A stretch of DNA of 64,000 nucleotides from Porphyra umbilicalis (taxonomy: Eukaryota; Rhodophyta; Bangiophyceae; Bangiales; Bangiaceae): positions 124,001-188,000 of the forward strand of contig KV918788.1 in assembly GCA_002049455.2 (NCBI GenBank), in the 5' to 3' direction. Under the pieces are notes generated by a model. The model saw only the letters and a list, made by a program, of their open reading frames with translations. It did not search any database and was not told where the DNA came from. Positions within the stretch are counted from its first letter, which is position 1; each line of letters opens with the position of its first letter. Position numbers and translations under genes: made by a program. This document shows, one piece after another, positions 54,451 through 64,000 of the stretch.

Positions 54451-55946
54451 TCAGCCGGAGACGGCAGGATAAAGTGATGCACGACCGAACAGATGACATT
54501 CCCCCGCCGCACAGTGCTTGATTGTTGCGGCCGAAGCCATGTCACAATCGCCCTCGCATGCGTGCAGCGCCACGCTCCGCCGCACGCAGGACGACAACGT
54601 CAGGGACAGCGTGCGGATCACGTCGACAGTCCAGCGGTCCGCGTCGGAGGGTATAAATGGATGCATGAGAGCTATAGCTTGGCCGCTTACGCTGGCGTAG
54701 AATGCGTTTGTGCGGAAGAAGCGCACCGCTGCGCCAGGCTCTGCTGCCTCCTCAGAGCTCGCTACAGGTATCATCCGTATGCCCTCTCCGTCGCGAGGGC
54801 AAAGCACAGACACGGTGTTGCCAACCCGGATGTATTCAGAGCTGCCCCGCGTCGCGCCTTTGTGCCATGGGATCTCGTCATCGGCGGAGCAGTGATGGGC
54901 TGCCACGGCCAGGGCGGCCTCAGGATCTTCGACGAGAACGCCGCTCGCCACGCGCAAGTCCTGCCCAACACGCGTGTATAGGGCGGCGGCCTCCTTCAGC
55001 TGCTTGGAAATGCCAGGGTGCTCACAGTAGTTCTGTGGCACGTTAAACTTGGCGGGATCGGTGGCGACGCGGGAGAAACTCTCTGTCTCCAGCATGCGGG
55101 AAAACGCCCGTCTGGCATCATCGTGGTCATTTCTGGAGAGAGCAGCCTGCTTTAGGGGTTAATGGGCGCTCTCAAAGAACAGTTCACGCACATGCCGGAT
55201 ATGCAAATAGCGCGGGAGCACAAAAGAATAGATCTCTCGGAGACGATGCAGATTGGGTTTGTCAAGGCATGACACAAATGGGACACAGTCCCGTCGACGC
55301 ATGGTCGTGTCCACAAAAGCCAGGAACGCCGACGCCTGACGCTGGAGCTCGTCAAGGCTCGGCGCACTGTGGCATGCATCAGCACCGTCGAGGACCACAC
55401 GTGGGTAAAAGTAGGTAGCACGCACGAGCAAGCAAACCTTCTCTAGGATGCTCAACATGACCTGAAGGGGGGTCTCCCGGTCGCGCACCTTCAGCATAGC
55501 CGTCGGCAGTGCCCGCTGAAAGAAAACAGGTGCGACAGTGAGGACGACAGACCACGCCGACATAGTGAAGGAGTTCAGGTGTCCAGACTTGTCATTGAAG
55601 GGACGTGTGCGGCGCAGCCCAGAAAATGCCAGAGCCTCTCGGAGCGAGCACACACGAGCTCACGGTCGGCCCCAGGCACCGCTTGCATGCATCCCCGCAT
55701 GATGTTGACTGTAACACCGTTAAAAACAAGATGGTCAGGGGCAGGCATGACACCGCGGTAGGTGTCAAACGTATCGGCTGGCAGGGCGGCGCTCCACTCA
55801 TGGAATACGCTGGTGCCGGTGTCCGACCGCATTTCGAGCAGCCGGAGCCCGTCGTCAACGGTGCAGCCGTCCTCGAGACCGCGATTCTCGGGGATTTCCT
55901 GCTCGCCATCAGCTCCGCCAGCGACACGACACCTGTTGGTTGCCAT
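54451..55946 (-). pseudogene. Unrecognised transposon-like gene, one frameshift and one stop
   Basis: Likely start ATG at 55944-55946. The first ~105 residues (GVMPAPDHLVFNGVTVNIMR, DRELVCARSE) are followed by a change of frame near 55640 into GLRRTRPFNDKSGHLNSFTM and LDKPNLHRLREIYSFVLPRY, then LHIRHVRELFFESAH. A TAA at 55159-55161 follows, and the same frame goes on as PLKQAALS ... LYTRVGQDLRVASGVLVEDP to TGA at 54451-54453. From memory, an AHQ(P/S)(L/M)K block after a KPN(L/H)H...L(Y/F) block occurs in uncharacterised eukaryotic transposon-linked proteins, which would put Gln at the TAA. No nuclease motif visible. Ordinary codon use and length of about 500 codons argue for a real former gene. 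Confidence 0.55.
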
Positions 55947-57199
55947 GAAAACGAATGACTGACTGAAACAGCAATGATAGCGAGGTATCAAGGAGAACAA
56001 ACGTGAACGTGTCAGCAACCACTACCAAACGAGGCACCTGTGAGGCGCAGCGGTCGGCCCACGTTTTCTCCTCCTTACGTGCCGTTGGTCGCACCTTGAA
56101 AACCAATAAAATCAGACATACCACCAGTACAAGCCACAGCACAGTGAGCTTCTTCCTCTTTGCCGGTGCACGCACACCCGTGCGTGGTTGCTACATCCAC
56201 CAAGGTGCGTCGACAGGCTGAATGAGGGTAGTGGTAGAACAGGGACGCGGCTACGCCACGGAAACTTCGCGTGCGGCGGATACGAGCAGGGGGCAGCGAA
56301 TGGGGGGCGGCGCAAGTGGAGACCGACACGGTGCCGGTGTGCTGAAGAACGACGTCAAACAGCAGTACGCACGCATCTCCGTGTCACTCCCATGTGGGTG
56401 CCACCATCTCTCGGGTCCCAAGCGCGTCAAAAAAAGTCAGGCAGACAGCGGCGTCTTGAAACCGTCGTCTCTCAGTGTCTTTGTCACACCAAAGGTCAAG
56501 ACTGTACCGTTGGATCACTCAAACATGTCCTTGATTGTCCGGACGCGGACACGCTCAAGGCTGCATTTATCGCGGTGCACGCCACCCCTTTGCCTGTTGG
56601 CGTGACTGGGTCCCGCCCTTTTTTGTGTCCTGACGTACTCCTCTCTTGCCTCACGCCTGCTTTTTGCAACTGGTACTTCCATGCCCGACTCACCCCCCCC
56701 TTTCACTCTGCCTGCTGCGGCCTCTGTCGTCGGTGCTGCCTCAGCGGCAGCCGCACGGCGGCAGCCGTGCGGATCAGGTTCTACCGCTGCCTCTGCAGCT
56801 GGTGAAACCCCGAGGGCCCGGCTCGTCCATCCCCGACGTACGTGTCGTCACTGAAGTCGACGAGGCCTGGCGTCTGTCATCTTTGTCAACTCCCTGTCCG
56901 ACCTTTCCCCCCTTTAGACGCCACTACGCTGCCGCCTCCGCAGCCGCTGCCGCCCATGGACGGCCAAGGTGGTTCTGCTGAGGTAAGGAGCGAACACCCC
57001 ACCTCGCCGCCTCCTCTTTTCATCTCCAATGCGGCCGCCGACAGCTCTACAGCGGTAGGCACCGCCGGGCACAAGCGTCCGAGACGCAACCACAACAAAG
57101 AGATTGACAACATTAACGAAAAGCTCGACGTGTTGAATGGCACGAGACGAGGATCTGCAGCGGACCAATGCGATTTTGCGTGCGGAGGCGACCGGGGAG
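55947..57199. other. No recognisable gene
   Basis: Short plus-strand frames at 56188-56805 and 56222-56605 with ordinary composition but no motif. It adjoins the truncated end of the gag-protease relic at about 57200. Confidence 0.35.
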
Positions 57200-59118
57200 T
57201 ATCGGAGTCGCACCTGCTCCTCCTCACGGGTGGTCCCCACCTGGAACAGCCATTAGGGGAGAGGGCGTTCCGGTGGACCAGGTTTAAGCCTGCTCCCGTG
57301 TCCACGGCCATGCCGAGCGCGACGACAGACATTTCTTTCATGCCCAACATGGCCACGATGTGGTACTTGTGGAGGTTGAATAACGGCACTTCCCCAACGC
57401 CAGGCGAAGAGAATGCTGAACCCGCGGGGTCCGCGATGGCGGCCGCATGAAGACGGAAGCGGGCACGCTCGCGCCACGAGCGCCAGCCGAGCCGCCGAGG
57501 AGGCGTGACGTCGGCAGGTGCCCCTTCGGTGGGCCCATCCACCAGGATGCCATTGCCACTGCCCGATGGCCGGGACTCGTAGTGGCCGGGGTCCAGGACA
57601 GACGCGGCAACCAGCGGCAGCGCTTGGGTGGACTCTGCGCCGCCGGAGCTGCCGTCGCGGCGCGACAGGCCGGCACTCCAGGTGCGGCAATGCCGCTTCC
57701 CCCAGGCCGCGTAAGAATACGATGACGAAAGGCAGAAGGCGGGGGGAACCCCGCGGCGGCTTGGCGCTGGCGGAATAGCCGCTGGCGGGTCACCGCGATG
57801 CAGCAGTTGCAGCGCGCCATGAGCCGGGAAACGTCCGTGGGCATCCCACTGAGGGGGCTTCCCCCCACCCGCTTCCCTGTGCGTGAAATAATTGGTCGGC
57901 ATCACGACACGCCCCATCCTCGGCCGCCGCCCACTCCGTTAAAGTGCTCTCGTCGTCGTCTCCCTCAACGCCAGGGTGGGCCCGTTCTTTGACTTTCACG
58001 GCGTGGACGAACGCTGCCGTGCCCGGCGCGGCGGTAGCAAGCGGGTACGCGGCCGGCGGCACCGGTGCGACCGGGGGCCCCACGCCCAGCGGCAGGGGAG
58101 GAGGCGGCGCGGGCCCACGCCCATTGCGGTCCGCGGCGATGACTTTGCGCATCGCGTGCCCGTGCGCCCGAGCCTCTGGGAACTTGGCGGGGCAGTTCTG
58201 CACCCAGTGTCCCACGTGTGCACAGAACAATCAGGCTCCCTGCTGCCGCGGTCGGGGCCCCAATCCGCGGGCGTCGTCCCGCGTGACGCCGTGACGCGGC
58301 GAGGCCCCACCGCGGGTAAACCGAGGAGGGCGGTCCGGGTACGGGAGCGCCAGATCCGCCTGCGGCTGTACCGGGGTTCCCGACGCGAGGGTGCCGGGCC
58401 CCCGGCCTGCCCCCGTATGGACGAGGTGTATCTCCGGGCGGCCCCCCCACGCGCGTTGCTGCAGCTAGCCTGACGATGGGGCCAGACCACTGACCGGTAG
58501 CACCGGAGCCTCTCCTGGCAGCCCGAATCGTGCCCCCTTCGCCGATGCGGCAAGCACCGCGGTTAAGTCGGCCCACTCCGCTTCCGCGCCGTAGTCCGTG
58601 CCAGACAAGGCCGCAGCGGCGGAGACGGCTCCTGCCGGGAGTGCCACGTACGCCACCGTCCGGGTCCGCCAAGTGTCGCGTTCCTTTCCGCCCGCGGACC
58701 GGGAGGAGATCCTCTTTGACTACGCCTGCAGCTTGACCCCCAGGGACTTCCGGATGGCTGCCACCGTCGTAGCAAGGAACGCGCCTCGCTGACTCGTGGG
58801 GATGCGCCGCAGCTGTCGGCGCGTTAGAGCAAGGGAGAAAGACTGTGCACCGTTCCTTTCCAATCAGACAGGAACTCCCGTCACAGAGAGTTGAGGGAAC
58901 ATCCTTGTTCTGAAACCCCGTGGAGGCCGGTTCCACGACACAAAGTGGTCAAAACGGCCGGAAACGCTTTTTGTGTCCCACCCCCAGTTATTCATAGCCA
59001 CCACTGCGCTGGTGTCGAGAGGGCGGTGTGGGGGCTATGGAGGCACAGCATAGTGCTTGACCGCTCTCAGATTGCCGGCCGTAAGATGGTTCGCGAAATG
59101 AGCTTCGTTTCCAGGTCT
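57200..59118 (-). pseudogene. Retrotransposon gag-protease relic, copy 2
   Basis: Inverted duplicate of 37070-38979. Protease motif ALGMAVDTGAGLNLV at about 57290-57330; zinc knuckle FCAHVGHWVQNCP near 58200-58235 with TGA where the first cysteine should be. It is cut off at 57200, within the protease, 300 bp earlier than copy 1. Beyond 59118 the duplicated block is interrupted by element Y copy a and resumes at 61489. Confidence 0.65.
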
Positions 59119-59651
59119 TCAGAGCGTCTCCACCAATGGCTCCAACAGTCCAAACAGCCAAACGTAGCACCGTTTGGCCCTTTCGCCGGTTGGAGCACTT
59201 GTGGGTGGGATCCGCTCCAAAACTAGGGTGTGACATAGGTAGACCGGTTTACATTTTTCTAATCCCTTAAGAGCGTCTCCACCAATGGCTCCAACCGTCC
59301 AAACAGCCAAACGTGGCACGGTTTGGCCGTTTGGACGGTTGGAGCACTGGTGGCAGGGATCCGCTCGAAAACTAGGGTGTGACGGGGCTGTGACGGCCCA
59401 TATATAGACCCGTTCACAATTTCTAATCCCTTAATGCTTCTGGTGGTGGCCTCACGGGATCTCCCTTCTTTTGGAGCTTGAACGACAGCGCCACTCCAAA
59501 CAGGCCTGTTTGGAGACGCCCCGAGTCGTTTGGCCAACCCCTGGTTCCATAATTGGACCACGAAAGCCAATGGAAAGCGTGACTCACGGCTTGCAGACAG
59601 TTGCTAGACGATCTGGCAGTCATGGAGATTCTCTGTAGTGCATCTGTGGGA

Positions 59652-61315
59652 ATTCCCTGGCCTTTAGGACAGGGTGCTCTCAAAGTGTAGTGATGCACAC
59701 ATATACTTAGATCAAGGGACTTGCTCTCCGTTTCAGAGGTGACAGTCTGCATTCGTGTCCTCAGGGATCTGAGGCCCGTTCTCAGTCGCGCTTCGTGTGA
59801 CGCCACATTCATGTGACGGCGCAGCGAAGTGAGAATGCTGCGCGCAAACACGAACGACACTTTTGAGGTGTCTTTATAAACACATGTACAAGTCCAAATC
59901 AATTCGAATGGTTCTCTTGAGCTACGATCGGATTGATGCGGGTTCACCCAGGCAGTTCCAAGCGTGCGCCGTGCTTGAGGAGTGGAGGAAGCGACGCAGG
60001 AGGGAGAAGGAGGAAGACGGGCTGGGGGAAAAAAGGGATATGCGACAAAGAGCGCGCGAGTGGTAGCTGATGTGAGATGGGGGGAGCGAAAAATTGTGAA
60101 GCTTCTTGCTCCGGGGACCGCTTTCTACTCGACTGGCGAGCAACCCGGTGCATCCCAGGGGGCCTTCAGGGTCTCGCATCTCGTTCACCGCACCACTACC
60201 GTCACAAAATGTCCGCGGCTATGAACCACCGCGACTCACACGTGCTGGAACAAGAAGGAGTGGCATCTTGAACGCTGCGGCCGGCCAGGGCGGGCGCGAA
60301 ATGCGTTGGGGGGGGGGATGATCGGAGATGACCGCCAAGGGCGGGGGTGGCCGCTACGAGCGGGGTGCTGGGACCCGTTGGTGTGCCTGGCACGGGTGGC
60401 TCGGACCAACGCATGCCGGCGCTGCTTGCGTCTTGTCGCGAAGCGTCAGAGTTGAATTGGCGGGTGACTGACAGCCTTGGATTTCTTGTGCGATCCACAC
60501 ATAATTGCGCAGCAAGTGACAGCCGTTTCGAAATGCATTGCGAGACCGCGGCGGCCGCCACATGTGGTCACATGAAGCCACCTACGCGAAACGTTTACGT
60601 AGGTTGCTTCATGTGGCGTACAATGTGGCGCCTTGTAGCCCTGTGTTTCGCTTCTCGACCAATAGAATCGCGGTACATCCGGCGTTCCGTCACACGAAGC
60701 GCGACTGAGAACAGGCCTGAGGGCGCGTCAGTTCTGGAAGGGTCGCGATGACGCTAAAAGCGAATGGAGTTACATGGCTGAGATGGACTGTCCTGCCACA
60801 AAGGTCACAGGGCCCGGACGGCGCTTGCCTTCCTGCCCCCCCCACCGCCCCGAACTGCGCGCGGCGACCGCGAGCCGTGACTTACGGGGTTCGACGCGGC
60901 CGCGATGACGCGCGGGTCATCGTGCCTGCGCGCCTGCTTCTGTTGCGGCGGCGCGCCGGCGATTGCTGACGTCATCTAGCGGCGCGGTTAGGGGCGCCCC
61001 GTCGCGCGGCGGTCAATCCCACCCGCCCGCCCGTGCGCCGTGTCGGCCGCCCCGCCCGCCGTGCGCAGGTGCGCCGCGCGGCGGAGTGATAGCCCCGCCC
61101 GTGGGCATCGCGCGACGCTGGCGGGCCGCCGCTGCTGCGGTGGCGGAAGCGGCACTTATTTCCCCGCCCGACGCCCCCCCCACCACGGCAACGTGGCTGT
61201 ACGTGCCCCCGCGCACGCTCGCGGCCATGGAGCCGGCCGGCGTGCCCGGTATCGATGCGTCGCCGAGCGCGCTACCGCATTGAAGGCCAGGGTATTGCAC
61301 GCACGTGCCTGGAAT
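59652..61315 (+). repeat. Repeat X, copy 3, with its own insertion
   Basis: Starts ATTCCCTGGCCTTTAGGACA and ends GCACGTGCCTGGAAT as in copies 1 and 2. About 710 bp once the 945-bp element inside is left out. Y copy b lacks it (joint near 20262), giving an empty site. Confidence 0.85.
59773..60717. mobile_element. 945-bp element with about 30-bp inverted repeats
   Basis: Termini GGCCCGTTCTCAGTCGCGCT and, inverted, GGCCTGTTCTCAGTCGCGCT, continuing TCGTGTGACG on both sides with one mismatch overall. TGA flanks each side (59770-59772, 60718-60720); repeat X copies 1 and 2 show the uninterrupted GATCTGAGGGCG. GGCCTGTT-type ends and a 3-bp target suggest PIF/Harbinger. A basic frame (59863-60066, EEWRKRRRREKEE) is too short to identify. 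Confidence 0.88.
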
Positions 61316-61577
61316 GCTAGCGTGCCACAAAAGAGGCCCAACGCCCGCCCGAGACGTCGAGGCCGGCCCAAGTTTGAGACGTGATCTGCTCAGTTTTGGC
61401 TCTTCGTTTGGAGAGCCAGTGTCAGCGCCACACGTTGCGCACACGTGGCCGTTGGGTTGGACGGTTGGCTCCATTGGTGAAGATGCTCTCAAGGCGGGCA
61501 ACTTTGAAGGACTGCAAGGACCTCGTCATATAATCCCCATCTGATATAGCTCAGTATGAAAAAAGTGGCCGTTGCAC

Positions 61578-62296
61578 TAGGCTTGTACTTCACGCCCTGC
61601 ACGTGATTGGAGAGTCACGTTTTACGTGATCACATGTACGTTTTATAACGTGATGACTCATCACGACGGAGCTAAATAGGGCGTGAACTGGGGCGTGATC
61701 TCATAGAATAGTTACGCCTCCGACGAACTTAACATTGTGCAATCTATTGCACTGGAGACGTTGGCCGGGGCGTCCTGCTGCGGCCCAAGACGATCAGCCC
61801 GCTGGCCCTCGCACGCCGGCCCAAGCGCCACGGGTTTGGGCACCTCTCAGACGGGTGCTCCTGCCACTTTTTCTGCGTCAGTGGCGGCGGCTCCGGCGGC
61901 AGCTTCTGCTTCTGCAGCTGCCGCAGTTGTACAGCGGCGGTGGTGCCGAGACTGCCTGGCCGCCGTCCGTCTTCTTACTCCCCTCCCCTCCCGCCCGTCG
62001 GGAAAAGCCACGCGTCTTCCTCTTCAACATGTTTGGCATTGAGTCGTACTCGCAGGATGTTGAGGCAGCCTTCGGTCTACGATTGATTGGTTTTGTAGAG
62101 CCCCGAAGCAGGTCACAATGATCGCCGCCCGTATGGAAGGGGTGCTACAAGATCACGGAGTAAGTAGATTCGCTAACTATGGGTGCTACCCTTGCGTGTT
62201 CAGGCCTCCATAAGGGCGTGGTTAGGGCGTGATCGGGCGTGATCGGGCGTGACACGCCCACGCGCCCCGGGTTTGAGGGCGTGAAATACAAGCCTA
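61578..62296. mobile_element. hAT-like MITE, 719 bp
   Basis: Ends TAGGCTTGTACTTCACGCCC and, inverted, TAGGCTTGTATTTCACGCCC. Flanks CGTTGCAC (61570-61577) and CCTTGCAC (62297-62304) match at seven of eight bases. The segment copy at 36,9xx lacks it. The interior is rich in GGGCGTGAT. No coding capacity. Confidence 0.85.
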
Positions 62297-64000
62297 CCTT
62301 GCACGATATAATTGGAGTCTCGTGACCCATCTTCTGTTGTAAGCGAAGCTCTTATGTCCAGAACACTCTGTATGTGACGAGAACAAAAAGAATAAGGTCT
62401 ACGCCACAGTCGCATTGCGAATGGTCCACTCGTGTTTGATTTGACTTGCCCGTGGGACGATGAACCAGCCCCATTGTGACGTGGCCAGCACGGCCGCTAC
62501 GGCGGCTGTGGCTGCCGTGGCGGTGTCCGCAGCTGCTGCAGCAGGGGCGGCATGTGTCGGGAGGAGGGTGTGGGGGCTGAGTCAGCAGCGATCTGGGCTG
62601 AGTCAGCGGCGATCTGGGCTGAGTCGGCAGAAGTCCAGACTGGAAGCCCCCTGTGAGGCCGGTGTCTGCTACAAGTGGCCAAGAGCGAGATGATTGCCAC
62701 CTAACCGCGTTCTCGCGCCCCCCCCGCCGTCCAAGGAAGAAACAAAGGGATATGGCACACACTGCAGCTGCAGCACAGCGCATACGGTAGCATTCCTGTT
62801 TTTGTTACAAACGTCCGTTGGAGGTGGAGCCCATCCCACCGCGGCGGTGCCGTTGTGGCGGCGGCAGTTGCAGCCACAGCGGCAGCGGCAGTGGTACCGG
62901 CAGCGGCAGTGGTAGCGGCAGCGGCAGTGGTAGCGGCAGCGGCAGCGGCAGCGGCAGCGGCGGCAACGGCGGCCGCATCTGCCGCGGGTCGTGCGGTACG
63001 GTGGGTTTGGAGGGCGGTGCAGGTTCGGTTCCCTGCTCGGAAGAGCTTAAGAGGCCCGCCGCCGGCGCTCGCCGCCACACCGAAGAGCCGCAAACCCAGC
63101 CGCCCACCCGCCGACCCGACCGCCCTCACCTCGCATCGCCGGCAAGATCCCACCTTGCACCCCGCCCCCACGCTCCCGCTAGCGGGCGCCCCCCTTTGCG
63201 GCCTTGTTCGCGTCCGCAGGCACCCCCCCCCGCCCGGCATAATGTATCGCCTCGACGGCCGCGTTCACGGGATGTCGACCAAGGCCGCCGTCCGCCAGGG
63301 GGCTGCCCGCGGGTGGCTCGCGGCGGCGTTGGCCGCCACCGTCGCCGCCGCCGTCATTGCCATTGCCGCAGCGGCGTCGCCGTCGCGGGCGGCGGTGGCT
63401 GCGCTTGCGGGGGGTCCGCCCCCTGCCGCTGCCGCGGGCGCGCCGGCGGGGCTGGCAGAGGTTGCCGCCAGCCGCGCGGCGGGCGGCGCGCGCCCATCGG
63501 GGGGTCTCCTCCCCACGGCGGTGCGTCGCCCGGCCGCCGCCGCCGCTGCCGGTGGCCCCACCGACGGCGTCGCCGCCGCCGCCAAGGAAGATGCTGCCGC
63601 CACAGACGCCCTCGCCGCCGTCGATCGGCAGTCGAGCAGGTGCGTGCGGCTGTACCGGCGGTGCGAACGCCTCTTTATTTGCGTCGTGAGTGGTGGGGGG
63701 TGTACGCGGGCTCAAGCGCGCCGCGTTTGCTGCCGCTGCTCCACCGTGTGCCAGCGCGCGCCCTTTGGGCGCATCTGCCAACTCCGCGCTCGCTTCTTTG
63801 GCCGCGTCTGTTGAGGCGTGGGGGGCGGGGGGGGGCACCTGGTCGCACGCCCGCGGCCGCCGCCGCTGCGATGCAACCGGTGGCGCGGCGGGCGGCGGCG
63901 GCGGTGGCGGCGGCGGCCGCGGGCCGCTCGGGCCGGGGGCGGGCGCGAGCCGGGGCCCCCACTCCCCACCGCCGGCCGGGGGTCGGCGGTGTCGTCTCGG
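62297..64000 (+). repeat. Segment carrying cysteine-rich gene 3, continues past the window
   Basis: Inverted match to 36915-35000 and direct match to the gene 1 segment. It contains a GGCAGC/GGCAGT microsatellite (about 62870-62970) in the 5' flank, as do the other copies. Confidence 0.85.
63242..63814 (+). CDS. Secreted cysteine-rich protein, paralogue 3 (190 aa)
   Basis: ATG at 63242-63244, nine C bases upstream where paralogue 1 has eight. Leader MYRLDGRVHGM, the same hydrophobic segment and Ala/Gly/Pro-rich spacer. The Cys domain keeps all ten cysteines with one added residue: C-x6-C-x5-C-x6-C-x8-CC-x-C-x3-C-x8-C-x10-C, then TGA. Roughly half of the non-Cys residues of this domain differ from paralogue 1, against about one in nine of the leader and spacer. 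Function unknown. Confidence 0.75.
   Translation: MYRLDGRVHGMSTKAAVRQGAARGWLAAALAATVAAAVIAIAAAASPSRAAVAALAGGPPPAAAAGAPAGLAEVAASRAAGGARPSGGLLPTAVRRPAAAAAAGGPTDGVAAAAKEDAAATDALAAVDRQSSRCVRLYRRCERLFICVVSGGGCTRAQARRVCCRCSTVCQRAPFGRICQLRARFFGRVC

Larger units (their letters stand above)
59122..61488. mobile_element. Element Y, copy a (Harbinger-like), host of two nested insertions
   Basis: Ends GAGCGTCTCCACCAATGG and, inverted, GAGCATCTTCACCAATGG; TCA on both sides (59119-59121, 61489-61491). The intact target GTCTTCAAGGCGGGC exists at about 37060-37074 on the opposite strand. The first ~150 bp is internally duplicated (59122-59271, 59272-59420). Contains repeat X copy 3. Non-coding itself. Confidence 0.88.

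Noticed and set aside
1..64000. CRISPR arrays, rRNA and tRNA genes
   Set aside because: Repeats are minisatellites, LTRs or transposon ends without regular spacers; no rRNA or complete tRNA pattern was noticed.

Overview
The window looks like nuclear DNA of a GC-rich eukaryotic alga. The reasons are a plant/bacterial-type bifunctional riboflavin enzyme, a eukaryotic ER mannosyltransferase with a spliceosomal intron, very GC-rich low-complexity coding DNA, and dense, nested eukaryotic transposons with a Ty1/copia element. I favour a bangiophyte red alga (Porphyra/Pyropia type), but nothing here proves it and a GC-rich green alga is possible. Only about 4 kb is recognisable housekeeping sequence; the rest is repeats and transposon debris.

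Layout. 1-4.0 kb: 3' part of RIBA (DHBP synthase/GTP cyclohydrolase II, +), tail to tail with ALG12 (-), whose reading frame is broken at long C runs. 4-6 kb: extremely GC-rich low complexity. 6-7.9 kb: a complete DDE transposon with inverted repeats. 8-16 kb: minisatellites, small inverted-repeat elements, a pogo-like MITE and a decayed Tigger-like transposase (-). 16.2-21.1 kb: a nest built on a hAT-like element with a perfect 8-bp target duplication, holding at least four other repeats. 21.2-27.9 kb: GC-rich filler, a repeated module (A+B), a short octad-repeat ORF, a Harbinger-like transposase fragment and a 12-bp-period minisatellite. 27.9-39.3 kb: two inverted copies of a segment carrying a small secreted cysteine-rich protein gene, two tandem 740-bp MITEs, and a gag-protease relic. 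40-47 kb: a clean hAT MITE and a second Tigger-like transposase (-). 47.4-53.8 kb: an ORF split by a 5.65-kb Ty1/copia element. 54.4-56 kb: an unrecognised transposon-like gene (-). 57.2-64 kb: an inverted copy of the 34.5-39 kb block, with further nested elements and a third copy of the cysteine-rich gene.

Three observations stand out. (1) The three cysteine-rich genes keep an almost constant N-terminal half and flanks, while the C-terminal 10-Cys domain has diverged strongly by amino-acid-changing substitutions. (2) Nonsense codons inside otherwise readable transposon ORFs are all TAA/TAG, several at positions where Gln is expected, while every supported ORF end I could check with confidence is TGA; C-to-T decay is the simplest explanation, but a code or readthrough effect is testable. 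(3) Paired filled and empty insertion sites within the window give an unusually clear nesting order for several elements.
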